Part shown: positions 8,215 to 17,528 of the stretch, one piece after another | Numbering within the stretch: the first letter of the stretch is position 1 | How the letters are laid out: each line of letters opens with the position of its first letter | Assembly (NCBI GenBank): GCA_905197955.1 | Contig: CAJKAR010000001.1 | Span: forward strand, 62,001-126,000 | Source of the DNA: an uncultured Lentisphaeria bacterium | Lineage (GTDB): Bacteria > Verrucomicrobiota > Lentisphaeria > Victivallales > UBA1829 | Reading direction: 5' to 3' | DNA length: 64,000 nt | Notes under the pieces: generated by a model | Told to the model about the DNA's origin: nothing | Database searches by the model: none | The model's input: the letters and a program-made list of their open reading frames with translations, nothing else | Position numbers and translations under genes: made by a program

Positions 8215-9978
8215 ATGCGGGAACCCGGTAAAAAACCATCCTTCACGGATGCGTGGCGCAACGTCAAAGTCTTTGCATCGTATTACAGACCGTACAAAGG
8301 ATTGGCGGCGGCGGATCTTATTTCCATTCTGGCTCAGTCGGGCCTGACGATCCTTCTGCCAATGGTCGTCTACCGGGTTTTCAACACCTATCTGCCGCAG
8401 ATGGAGCTTCCGAAGCTCCTGACTGCGGCAGTGCTGCTTTTTTTACTGACCGCTCTGATCAGCGGCGCCGAATATGTGAGTCTGCGCTGGGGACACATCC
8501 TCGGAGCCCGCATGGAAGCCGATATGCGCCGCGATATCTTTTCGCATATTCAAAAACTTTCCTTCAACTATTTCGACCGGACCAAAACGGGTCACATCAT
8601 GTCCCGTATCTCCAACGACCTGACCATGCTTGCGGAAACTGCGCATCATGCACCGGAGGATCTTCTCATCTCGACCCTGACTCTGACGGGAGCATTCATT
8701 GTCATGTTCAGCATCAATCCGCTTCTGGCGGCGATCACGCTGATACCTCTGCCCTTCATCATCGTCTGGGGATCGATTTTCCAGTCCCGGATGCGCCGCG
8801 GATTCCGAAGCGTCCGGGAAAAAATCGCAGAAATCAACCGCAGTGTCGAGAACTCCATTCAAGGGGTCCGCGAGGTCAAATCCTTCACCAACGAGGGAAT
8901 GGAGATCATCAAATTCAAAAAGGTGAACACATCCTTCCTCTCCGCAAAAGAGGAGGTTTACTCCACGCTCGCTTCGTTCCACGCTGGCGAAAAGTTCCTG
9001 ATGCAGTCCTATTCCCTTCTCTTCATCGGAGCCGGCGCTCTGCTTGCGTATTTTGAAAAGGCGGATATCCCGCAGATCATCGCCTTCTTCATGTATTCCC
9101 GTTACATCACGATGCCGATGATGAGAGCTCTCAGCTTCACGGAACAGTTTCAGCAGGCATCCTCGGCATTCGAGCGTTTCCAGGAGGTCATGCTTGAGAA
9201 TCCCGATCTCGAAGATGCTCCGGATGCCGTGATCCCGGAAAAAATTCACGGGACCATCCGATTCAATAATGTTTCCTTCTCCTATCCGTCGCGTCCGGAT
9301 TCGGATGTCATCGATCACGTCTCCTTTGAAGTGAAAGCGGGAACCACAGTTGCGCTGGTCGGAGAATCCGGAGCGGGCAAGTCCACGATCGCGGCGCTGA
9401 TTCCCCGGTTCTACGATGTCTCCGAAGGCAGCATTGAAATCGACGGCATCGACATCCGCAAATACCGTCAGAAAGATCTGCGTGCCCGGATCGGCATTGT
9501 CCAGCAGTCGGCGTTCCTGTTTGACGCCTCCATCCGGGAAAACATTCTCTTCGGGCGTCCCGGCGCTTCGGAGGAAGAGGTTCTGGAAGCCGCTCGGGAG
9601 GCCAATGCTCTCGACTTCATTTCCACTCTGCCCGAAGGTCTGGATACTCAGACCGGAGAACGAGGAGTCAAACTTTCCGGCGGACAGCGCCAGCGCATCT
9701 CCATAGCGCGAGTCTTTCTGAAAAATCCGCCGATCCTCATTTTCGACGAGGCAACCAGCGCCCTCGACAACGAATCGGAAGAGCTTGTCCGCCAGTCCAT
9801 GGAAACGCTCTGCAAAGGCAGAACCGCCATCATCATTGCACACCGTCTTTCCACGGTAAAACATGTTGATCTGATCTACTGTCTTAAAAACGGCAGACTC
9901 ATCGAGAGCGGATCCCATGCGGAACTGATCGCGAAAAACGGTTACTATAAAAAACTCTACGACATGCACTCCTTCTGA
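8215..9978 (+). CDS. MsbA-like fused ABC exporter
   Basis: 587 aa half-transporter. The membrane domain spans residues 1-330 (six spans, including LISILAQSGLTILLPMVVYRVF and LLISTLTLTGAFIVMF, plus the FDRTKTGHIMSRISNDL coupling motif). The ATPase domain has Walker A GESGAGKST (383-391), signature LSGGQRQR (from 487), Walker B ILIFDEATSALD and the H-loop IIAHRLST. It is homodimeric by family rule. Organisation and length resemble MsbA lipid A flippases and drug exporters, and the fatty-acid-type neighbour upstream is compatible with a lipid cargo, though this is only inference. Confidence 0.9.
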   Translation: MREPGKKPSFTDAWRNVKVFASYYRPYKGLAAADLISILAQSGLTILLPMVVYRVFNTYLPQMELPKLLTAAVLLFLLTALISGAEYVSLRWGHILGARMEADMRRDIFSHIQKLSFNYFDRTKTGHIMSRISNDLTMLAETAHHAPEDLLISTLTLTGAFIVMFSINPLLAAITLIPLPFIIVWGSIFQSRMRRGFRSVREKIAEINRSVENSIQGVREVKSFTNEGMEIIKFKKVNTSFLSAKEEVYSTLASFHAGEKFLMQSYSLLFIGAGALLAYFEKADIPQIIAFFMYSRYITMPMMRALSFTEQFQQASSAFERFQEVMLENPDLEDAPDAVIPEKIHGTIRFNNVSFSYPSRPDSDVIDHVSFEVKAGTTVALVGESGAGKSTIAALIPRFYDVSEGSIEIDGIDIRKYRQKDLRARIGIVQQSAFLFDASIRENILFGRPGASEEEVLEAAREANALDFISTLPEGLDTQTGERGVKLSGGQRQRISIARVFLKNPPILIFDEATSALDNESEELVRQSMETLCKGRTAIIIAHRLSTVKHVDLIYCLKNGRLIESGSHAELIAKNGYYKKLYDMHSF

Positions 9979-10063
9979 ATTCCGGCGCACCATCCCCCTG
10001 TCCGTTCAAATCAGAAAACATCGCTCCGTTCAGGAAAATTCCATTGTTTTTTCAGCCTCCCTA

Positions 10064-10118
10064 TTGACATTTTCCTGAAAATGTTGTATAATTAAAAACG
10101 TAGAACAAGCTAGAACAA
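10064..10118 (+). promoter_or_regulatory. Promoter and direct-repeat operator of the module B regulator
   Basis: Consensus TTGACA (10064-10069), 17-bp spacer, TATAAT (10087-10092). Just downstream, TAGAACAA occurs twice, at 10101-10108 and 10111-10118, one helical turn apart and over the expected start of transcription. Autoregulation by the following GntR protein is the simplest reading. Confidence 0.72.
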
Positions 10119-10139
10119 AAAAAAGAAAAAAGGTTTTCT

Positions 10140-11204
10140 ATGCCGGTCAAACAATCGGAAGGTGCGGAGCGAATCCGTTACTACATTTATGGAATCATCC
10201 GCAGCAACCATACGGAATCGATTCGGATCCCCTCCAGTTATGAACTGGCGGAACGGTTCGGGACGACCCGCAGAGTGGCACAGTACGAACTGGAGCGGCT
10301 GATCGAATCGGGACTGCTGATCGGCAAGCACCGGGTCGGGACATTCACCAATCCGAACTCCGGTTTTTTCTGGCACGCAAGCAACGGCGAAAAACAACCA
10401 TTCATCGGAGTCACATACGGCAGCGGCGACTATTTCAACTATTCCTACACGGCCTCCCTCTCGATTGCTGCGATCTATCGGCAGCTGGCGGAAAACGGCT
10501 GCTCTCTTCATGATCTGCGACTCTTTCGGAAAACGCCCGACACGATCTACGATGAAATCGCTCCACTCCATCTGGATGCCCTGGTCTGGGCAGTCAAAAA
10601 CAATGAAGAAACACTGCATTGTCCTCTTCTCCGGAGACTGATTGATACGGGAATCCCGGTCGTCACATACGGACAGCTGTTTCCCGGAGAAGTCAGCGGA
10701 GTCTGCGCATCCTGCGAAGATGCCATTCGGAAACTGGCTTTGATCTGCCGACAGGAAAACCGGATGCGTATTCTGACACAATATCCGCAATCGACCTCTC
10801 TGCTGGATATTCACAAGCATTTTCCGGAAAAAGAATTCGAACTGAAACAGATTACCAGCAGCCCTCTTCCGGAAAACTTCAATATCGCGGAAGAACTCCT
10901 GAAATCCGGTTTCCGTCCCGATCTCTGGATCTGTGAAGACGGCTTCATCCCAGCGGTGGAACGCCTCTGCGGTCACTATAATATCGACATTCGTCGGGAA
11001 TGCCGGATCGTCTCTCTTTATGCATACCGGCCCGTACATGAGTTCAACGGATACTCCATCCATCCGGATTTCGACAGGATGGCGGAAAAAACCGCAGAAC
11101 TGATACAGCACCATTTATGTTCAGAAAAGTATCTGCCGGAGACTATCCCGGTGGAAAGTTCCCTGATCGAATGGAAAAATGGGAAAAAACAAAAAATCGA
11201 ATAA
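10140..11204 (+). CDS. AraR-like regulator (GntR-type), module B
   Basis: 354 aa. N-terminal winged helix (YYIYGIIRSNHTESIRIPSSYELAERFGTTRRVAQYELERLIESGLLIG...GTF), followed by a divergent sugar-binding-protein-like sensor (FIGVTYGSGDYFNYSYTASLSIAAIYRQLAENG; LDALVWAVKNN). The sensor is less like LacI than the other regulators here. The pseudopilin gene begins 17 nt after its stop, and the rest of module B follows on the same strand with gaps under 20 nt. It presumably responds to the sugar released by the module B enzymes. Confidence 0.85.
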   Translation: MPVKQSEGAERIRYYIYGIIRSNHTESIRIPSSYELAERFGTTRRVAQYELERLIESGLLIGKHRVGTFTNPNSGFFWHASNGEKQPFIGVTYGSGDYFNYSYTASLSIAAIYRQLAENGCSLHDLRLFRKTPDTIYDEIAPLHLDALVWAVKNNEETLHCPLLRRLIDTGIPVVTYGQLFPGEVSGVCASCEDAIRKLALICRQENRMRILTQYPQSTSLLDIHKHFPEKEFELKQITSSPLPENFNIAEELLKSGFRPDLWICEDGFIPAVERLCGHYNIDIRRECRIVSLYAYRPVHEFNGYSIHPDFDRMAEKTAELIQHHLCSEKYLPETIPVESSLIEWKNGKKQKIE

Positions 11205-11221
11205 AGGAGGAGGAAAAAAAG

Positions 11222-11965
11222 ATGAGATTGAAATATTTCACATTGATAGAACTTTTAATTGTTATTGCTATTATTGCAATTCTTGCTTCCATGCTCCTTC
11301 CAGCCTTGAATCAGGCCAGGGAAAAAGCAAGGACAGCATTCTGTACCGGTAATCTCAAACAGATTGGGAGCGCAATCGGGATTTATCAGAGCGACTTCAA
11401 CGACTATTTTCCGAAGGGAATTCTCAGTAAAACGGAAGATGGCTACTTATATTACTGGACCTGGGCATTCTGTGATCTGAAATATCTCCGCCCGAATATC
11501 TTCTTCTGCCAGTCCGGCTATGAAAGCCTGACTACTGCGGACAAGGGATATCGACTTCAGTTTCAAAGAAATAAAATCAGCGACAACCAAAATGCCTGGC
11601 AGTTCGGCGCTTATGGACTGAACTCGCAGGAGATGGGCGGACGCGAGGTCAATGATGTCAGTCCGTGGCTCAAGGCAGGATCGCTAAAAAACAGTTCCTA
11701 CTTTCTTGTCGCGATTGAATCCGGATGTGTCTCTAGAACCCGAAACAAGAAAACGGGGACCTGTGCCAAGCCATGCCATGAAAAACTGACAGCAGCGAAT
11801 TCTCTGCGCGGCGACGGACATGTCATCTCCGTCCGCGGGACAGGACCCATTGACACCATCCAGAGCAAGTGGTACGCAGAGGACGGAGAACTCCGGGCAG
11901 TGAATTATGCAAACAATCCCTGGTCACGCAACGGAGCAGCACGCTCTACCGAAAACGCACAATAA
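11222..11965 (+). CDS. Prepilin-like pseudopilin, module B
   Basis: 247 aa from the ATG at 11222, which has a purine-rich GGAGGAGG just upstream; an earlier in-frame ATG at 11117 lies inside the regulator gene. Leader MRLKY, then FTLIELLIVIAIIAILASMLLPALNQAREKARTAFCTGNLKQI. Tyr occupies the place of the usual Gly before the cleavage site. The C-terminal motif is shortened to RGDGHV. The protein is rich in aromatic residues (YLYYWTWAF). It precedes three carbohydrate-related genes in what looks like one operon. Confidence 0.9.
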   Translation: MRLKYFTLIELLIVIAIIAILASMLLPALNQAREKARTAFCTGNLKQIGSAIGIYQSDFNDYFPKGILSKTEDGYLYYWTWAFCDLKYLRPNIFFCQSGYESLTTADKGYRLQFQRNKISDNQNAWQFGAYGLNSQEMGGREVNDVSPWLKAGSLKNSSYFLVAIESGCVSRTRNKKTGTCAKPCHEKLTAANSLRGDGHVISVRGTGPIDTIQSKWYAEDGELRAVNYANNPWSRNGAARSTENAQ

Positions 11966-11978
11966 AGGATTTCTCATA

Positions 11979-13544
11979 ATGAGATTTTTATTGCTTCTGA
12001 CACTTCTTTTATGTATTTCTGTTTCCGCACTGGAAATGCCGAAGATCTTCGGCAGTCACATGGTGCTCCTGCAGAATGAACCGATCGTTCTTCATGGGCG
12101 AAGCAAGCCAGGAAAAACAGTGACAGTCCATTTTGCTTCTGGCAGATGGGAATGCCAGGCAAATCAAAAAGGAGAGTGGAAAATCGAACTTTCCCCCCGG
12201 AAAGCGGGAGGCCCTTATGAGCTTTACATCAAAGACGATTCCTCTGAATTGCATTTCCGGGATGTGATGGTCGGAGAAGTCTGGCTTGTCTCGGGGCAGT
12301 CCAACATGTCGTTTCCCCTCTACTCCAAGACAAACCGCTTCGACCGCTGCGACAACGGAAAGGTCCTTGCAGAAAAGGCCGATCTGCCCAATCTGCGCCT
12401 CTGCCGGAATTTCCAGTGGAAACGCTGTACCCCATCCGAAGCAATGCCGTTCAGTGCAATCGGTTTTCTGTTCGGAAAAGAGCTGATGAAACAGCAGGAT
12501 GTCCCGGTCGGAATCATTCAGGCGGCATTTCCCGCAACACGGATTCAAGCGTGGCTCCCCGAAGAAGCTCTTCGAAAAGCTGACGTAAAAGCTGATGTCC
12601 AACGCCTCGACAAACGGGATCAGATCGGAAAGGAAAAAGTAAAGGATTTGTGGATGCAGGCCAGAAACAGACGTCATAAATACTATCTTTGGAAATCCAA
12701 AGGCGGGAAAGGCACTCCTCCGCCGCCGTTTACCAAGGAAGACAATGCCATCTATCAGGAATATGGCCAGAACTTTCCATCCACTCAGTACAACAGCCGG
12801 ATTCTTCCCTGGCAGAACTTCCCGATTCGCGGCATTCTCTGGTACCAGGGAGAAAGCAATACGGAAAAACGGGAGGGTGGAGCGGCTCTTTATCGGAAAC
12901 TCTTCCCCCTGCTCGTCGAAAGCTGGAGAAAGCGGTGGGTTCGTCCGGAACCGGTATTTCTGTATGCGCAGCTCTCCGCATGGGAGGCGCATCGCAGAAC
13001 GAATCCTCTGCCGGATGACTTCTGGAAAACACAGAAAAAGCGCAAGTCGGAATGGGCGGAACTGCGGGAAGCACAGGAGAGCGCACTTGACCGGATTCCC
13101 CGCAGCGGCATGATCGTCACACTGGATATCGGCGACCACTCCAATATCCACCCGACCAACAAAATCACCGTTGCAGAGCGCTTTCTCCGGGAAGCCATGC
13201 GTCTCTGCTACGGTCAGAATACTCCGCGCCATCCCCGCTTCCGCCGGGCAGAACCCAAGGGAAATACCATGCGACTTTTCTTCTCTTCCACTGAAGGCGG
13301 ACTTCTCCCGGAAAACACGTCCATCGACAACTTTGAAGTTGCCGGGGAAGACGCCGTCTATCATCCGGCCGAGGCCCGTACCGACGGCACCACCGTTCTG
13401 GTTCAATCCGTCCAGGTTCCCCACCCCCGCTTTGTCCGCTATGCGTGGTCCAATTATCCGGGCGGAGTCAAACTTCTCAATAAAGCCGGACTGCCGTGCG
13501 GATCATTCCGTTCACAGCAGCCACAGGATACCCCTCAAAAATAA
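11979..13544 (+). CDS. Exported sialate O-acetylesterase-like (SASA) esterase
   Basis: 521 aa from the ATG at 11979 (AAAGGA upstream), with a clean signal peptide (MRFLLLLTLLLCISVSA). The family landmarks are block I with the catalytic Ser, VSGQSNMSFPL, the oxyanion-hole block GILWYQGESNT, and the C-terminal Asp/His region around DIGDHSNIHPTNK. A beta-sandwich precedes and follows the hydrolase core. SASA enzymes remove O-acetyl groups from sialic acid, but many bacterial members act on acetylated xylan or other glycans. The sialidase-fold neighbour at 17529 makes a sialylated glycan attractive without proving it. Confidence 0.88.
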   Translation: MRFLLLLTLLLCISVSALEMPKIFGSHMVLLQNEPIVLHGRSKPGKTVTVHFASGRWECQANQKGEWKIELSPRKAGGPYELYIKDDSSELHFRDVMVGEVWLVSGQSNMSFPLYSKTNRFDRCDNGKVLAEKADLPNLRLCRNFQWKRCTPSEAMPFSAIGFLFGKELMKQQDVPVGIIQAAFPATRIQAWLPEEALRKADVKADVQRLDKRDQIGKEKVKDLWMQARNRRHKYYLWKSKGGKGTPPPPFTKEDNAIYQEYGQNFPSTQYNSRILPWQNFPIRGILWYQGESNTEKREGGAALYRKLFPLLVESWRKRWVRPEPVFLYAQLSAWEAHRRTNPLPDDFWKTQKKRKSEWAELREAQESALDRIPRSGMIVTLDIGDHSNIHPTNKITVAERFLREAMRLCYGQNTPRHPRFRRAEPKGNTMRLFFSSTEGGLLPENTSIDNFEVAGEDAVYHPAEARTDGTTVLVQSVQVPHPRFVRYAWSNYPGGVKLLNKAGLPCGSFRSQQPQDTPQK

Positions 13545-13562
13545 AACAGGAATGACACAAAT

Positions 13563-16500
13563 ATGAAACGAACTCTTTTTCTGCTGCCGGCACTGATCGC
13601 TCCCCTCCTCCTTTGCGGAGCAAAAAAGAAAGCCGACTGGCTCACAATCCCTGCAACGTTGAGTAAAAAATCGGATGCGGTCATGAAATCGTTCTCTCCT
13701 GAGGAATTCAATCTGACCTTGATTCCGGCGGCAGACAACAAGGCAAACTGTTCCGTCCAGATTGTACGGACAATCGATGCGCCACGCCATGCACAGAACA
13801 AACTCTGTTTCCGCGCCCGTGTCATCGGCGGAGAAAGCGTCAATGTCCACCTGATTGTCACACTCCGGGAAAACGGAAAGATCCGGACCTGCTGGGGACC
13901 CCGCTTTAAAATTTCCGGCTCTGAATTTAAACGCTATCTCTTCGGTCTCGATTCCACATTCAATCTCGGCGACAAGGAACACCATATCTGGCAGGTGAAA
14001 CCGTTCGTCGGCATCGACGGCGTAAAGCCGGGACACAAGGTCGAAGTGGAATTCCGCGATTTCCAGATTGATTCCACGGAAAACATCGGCATTCAGTCCG
14101 ACAAGCCGGCGGTCACCGTCTATCCCCCGGAACGGCCGGAAATCAAACCTCTGCCCGGAGCCATGCGCATTTTCTTTCATTTTGACAACGAAGACTATCG
14201 TCCGCTCTCCGCCAAAGGCATGACCGATCCCATTCCCTATCCGGGATTCCGTGAAATCCTGATCTCCGGCGTCAAACCACATGCCGTCATCACCGATCGG
14301 CTGGAAAACGCCGATGCCATTGTCTATGCGGCTGCAAAACCCGATCCGAAAACAGCACAACGCATTGCCTCCGCAGTACGGAACGGAAAACCGCTCTATG
14401 TCTCGGCAATCGTCTCCGATCCGGAGATTCTCGGCCTGCTTCCCGTAGAGATCAAAACCAGAACAGGGAAAGGATATCCGGAACGCCAGGCAGTCCGTAC
14501 GGCAAAACCGGACGATTCATGCTTCCGCGGACTCTCCAATGAAAAATTTGCCATCTATCATGACCTGACATTAAAACCGGGGGCAAAAGCACGTCTTCTC
14601 TCCTCCGGCGGAAAACCGCTGATCGCGGAGGGAAAGGCGGGAAAAGGAAAAGTCGTCTACAACGCTCTCGGACTCGGTGTGGAACTGATCCCCGATAAAG
14701 CGGCGTATGATCCGCTGCTGCTTCGTTTTCTTTCGGAGCTGACGGGAAAACGACTTCCGGAGAGCGCACGTTCCATGGCAAAAAAGGAAAACGGCTGGCT
14801 CGCTGGCGCAAGTGAACAGAATATCGGACGAGTCGGATTTGCCCTCGGCGACGGACTTCTCTGCGAATCCATCAGCAACACCCTGACGGTCTCTGGCGGA
14901 GGAGGCGAATACGAGTTCCGTCCGGCCCCCTCTCCGAAACTTCGGATCCCGCAATGGCGCATCCGCTCCGTCTCGGGAGCTCCGGCAGAAACGGAAAAAG
15001 AGATTGAATGGAACTATCGTTCGGGACAAATTGGCGTTCTGGAACTGACCGGATACATCACAATCCCCGAAAAATGGCGCAACACTCCCCTTCGCTTCCA
15101 GGTGGAGGGCGGAATCGACGACACGGCAAAAGTCTGGTTCAACGGAGAATTCCTTGGAGAAGTCACAAGGGAAATGCCGAACTACTGGAATCGTCCACAC
15201 CGCTATCACCTGCCGGAAAAACGGATCCGTTTCGGCAAACCCAATACCATCCGGATCCTTGTGGAAAACATCCGGGAAAGCGGCGGGTTCGGCTCCTGTC
15301 CCGAAATCGTGCCGACTCGCGTAAAACAACCAAAATGGGAAGTCCGCATTGATCGAGCCAATCCCCTGGGCAAAGGCGGAACAATCATCGACCACGAACA
15401 GAATGCCAGCTGGCGGTTCGATACCTCCCTCGCCTTTCCCGGAATCCGCTGGGAATTTCCCGGAAAACGCATCCATATGGCACTCAACAGCCTGGCATCC
15501 TCTGCGGCGATCTTTCGGAACGGAAAAACAGAACTACTTGATCTCACCGGAACCGATGCTCTTCCCTGCGACGGATGGGATCTGCCTGTTCTTCTGCTCT
15601 TTCCGAAAACCAGAGGAACCCCTCTGCTTCTGATCTTTGCGGCTCGTCCGGATAAAATTACAGTGGAACGCCTCGGCAGTGAAGTCGGCGGCATCACAAT
15701 CGAACGAACGAACGGAATCGGCATGATCCTCCCGATGTGGCTCTACGGGAGACAGTCGGTAAAAACCGCAGACTGGAACATCTCACTCCCGGAAGAAACG
15801 CAAAAACGCATCCGCTTCTGGTTGCCGAAAGCTTTTGCCTATCCGATTGCCTACCGGGAATTCTTCAAAATCGACAACGACACAAAACAGGTCCGCATCC
15901 GCAGTCGATATCACTTCAGGAAGAGTGAAAACGAATGGAAAATCAAGCCGGAAGTATATGCGCCCGTCTCTCCGCTCGCATTTCTCATGAAAGATACACT
16001 GTTCAAAGCAGATGACGTGGAAAACTGGAAACTTGCGACCTCGTTCGGCTGGTATGCCGCAAAATCCGGTACCGACACAGTCGAATGGAGCTTGCCGCTC
16101 CCGGTTGACAACCTCCCGCTCGTTCCCCGGATCAAGGGGCAGGATGCCATTCATAAAATCACAAATGAAATCTTCCGGAAAGGGGTCCGCTTCATCGGAG
16201 GGAGACGTCCCGCCGAAAGCGCCAACTTCATCCATACGTTCAAACCGGGGGCCGCCGAACAGAACATCTGCATGCACATGTGGCTGCATGGTACGACAGA
16301 TACCGTCACAGCGCCGTATGATCTGAATCCGGACAACAGAAACAGACTTGTTGACCGCATCCGCTACCGCCTCTTTCTGCCCGTGGAACAGTATGCATAT
16401 AAAAGCGCAGTGGTCTGGAGAGAGGAACCGTTCGGAGGACTGCGCTATCCGGTCTGTTACAACAGTCCGCGGCCGCACTACACGAAATTTGCTCCCGGCA

Positions 16501-17513
16501 AAGGATCAAATTTCAATATCTGCGACGGCAATGAAACTGTCTACATGATTACAACTGTCGCCCGGGCCGTCGCGGATCAACTGGGACAAGCCGACTTCAT
16601 CCGCACCAACGCAACCTGGTTCCGGCATTTCACAAAACTCCTGTTCGTCGGCGACGACTGGATCACGCTGACCGGGCATTGCGGAGAATCAGGCGCAGCG
16701 GCATCCATTGACATGCTGAACTGCGAATATCCCGGCATGCTGAATGTCGCTCGAATCGCCGAAATCGCGGGAGATCCGGAGTGGCGGGCTCAATGCCTCT
16801 ATCGGGCCGCCCGGCGAATGGTTGCCACCATCGCCCGGCTCACGTTCAAATACTATGCGTTCGAAACGGGACTGATCGGTCACAGACCGGAACTGGTTTA
16901 CGGCACAGGATTCACTGAAAACGGATATGATTTCCGATTCGGAGCCGCCACACGCAACCCGTCCTATCACCTGTTCGATATGAGCCAGGGAATTCCTCCA
17001 AAGCTCTTCTCCCTGTATGAGACATACGCACCAAAGGACATCAACGATTATTACCGGTCCTTTGTCATTCCGTATCTTTATGAGAAGAACGGAACGTTCC
17101 GTCAGGATCACAAAATGCTGAATCTTGCACTCCACTCCGCCGCGCTGTCACGGAAAGAAAAGATCAGAGCGCTGAACGCCTGTCTGAAGAACACATCTCT
17201 ACTGCAAAAGCTTTCCAGAGATTATCCCGGCATGACGCTCCCGTCAAACATCGCAGTGGCTCTGGAGCGCATTCATGGAAAAATCAGGGTCTTTGATTCA
17301 CGAGATCTCGAAATCCGTGACATGGAATTCGATCCTGCAACGAACCGTCTGAAAATCAAACTGCGTACCGGCCGCAATCCGGGGCTGATTCTGAACAGCG
17401 ATCTTCCTCCGGCGGATTCCCGCCTTCGCCGGACCTCGGACGGTCTGATTCCGATCCCCCTCCGTCCCGGAACAGAACAAGAACTGGAAATTCAACTCAA
17501 ACAGGAAAAATAA
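13563..17513 (+). CDS. Large exported multidomain protein of unknown family
   Basis: 1316 aa with a signal peptide (MKRTLFLLPALIAPLLLCGA). Residues 20-190 are beta-rich. About 190-400 resemble a Rossmann-like or amidotransferase-like domain (AMRIFFHFDNEDYRPLSAKG; AIVYAAAKPD). About 480-590 look like a GH2-type jelly-roll sugar-binding domain (GGIDDTAKVWFNGEFLGEV). The C-terminal half has the helical character of an alpha/alpha-toroid lyase or hydrolase (TLTGHCGESGAAASIDMLNCEYPG). No catalytic motif was recognised with certainty. Its place between an acetylesterase and a sialidase-fold protein argues for glycan degradation. Confidence 0.75.
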   Translation: MKRTLFLLPALIAPLLLCGAKKKADWLTIPATLSKKSDAVMKSFSPEEFNLTLIPAADNKANCSVQIVRTIDAPRHAQNKLCFRARVIGGESVNVHLIVTLRENGKIRTCWGPRFKISGSEFKRYLFGLDSTFNLGDKEHHIWQVKPFVGIDGVKPGHKVEVEFRDFQIDSTENIGIQSDKPAVTVYPPERPEIKPLPGAMRIFFHFDNEDYRPLSAKGMTDPIPYPGFREILISGVKPHAVITDRLENADAIVYAAAKPDPKTAQRIASAVRNGKPLYVSAIVSDPEILGLLPVEIKTRTGKGYPERQAVRTAKPDDSCFRGLSNEKFAIYHDLTLKPGAKARLLSSGGKPLIAEGKAGKGKVVYNALGLGVELIPDKAAYDPLLLRFLSELTGKRLPESARSMAKKENGWLAGASEQNIGRVGFALGDGLLCESISNTLTVSGGGGEYEFRPAPSPKLRIPQWRIRSVSGAPAETEKEIEWNYRSGQIGVLELTGYITIPEKWRNTPLRFQVEGGIDDTAKVWFNGEFLGEVTREMPNYWNRPHRYHLPEKRIRFGKPNTIRILVENIRESGGFGSCPEIVPTRVKQPKWEVRIDRANPLGKGGTIIDHEQNASWRFDTSLAFPGIRWEFPGKRIHMALNSLASSAAIFRNGKTELLDLTGTDALPCDGWDLPVLLLFPKTRGTPLLLIFAARPDKITVERLGSEVGGITIERTNGIGMILPMWLYGRQSVKTADWNISLPEETQKRIRFWLPKAFAYPIAYREFFKIDNDTKQVRIRSRYHFRKSENEWKIKPEVYAPVSPLAFLMKDTLFKADDVENWKLATSFGWYAAKSGTDTVEWSLPLPVDNLPLVPRIKGQDAIHKITNEIFRKGVRFIGGRRPAESANFIHTFKPGAAEQNICMHMWLHGTTDTVTAPYDLNPDNRNRLVDRIRYRLFLPVEQYAYKSAVVWREEPFGGLRYPVCYNSPRPHYTKFAPGKGSNFNICDGNETVYMITTVARAVADQLGQADFIRTNATWFRHFTKLLFVGDDWITLTGHCGESGAAASIDMLNCEYPGMLNVARIAEIAGDPEWRAQCLYRAARRMVATIARLTFKYYAFETGLIGHRPELVYGTGFTENGYDFRFGAATRNPSYHLFDMSQGIPPKLFSLYETYAPKDINDYYRSFVIPYLYEKNGTFRQDHKMLNLALHSAALSRKEKIRALNACLKNTSLLQKLSRDYPGMTLPSNIAVALERIHGKIRVFDSRDLEIRDMEFDPATNRLKIKLRTGRNPGLILNSDLPPADSRLRRTSDGLIPIPLRPGTEQELEIQLKQEK

Positions 17514-17528
17514 GGAGAGTGTCGTATC

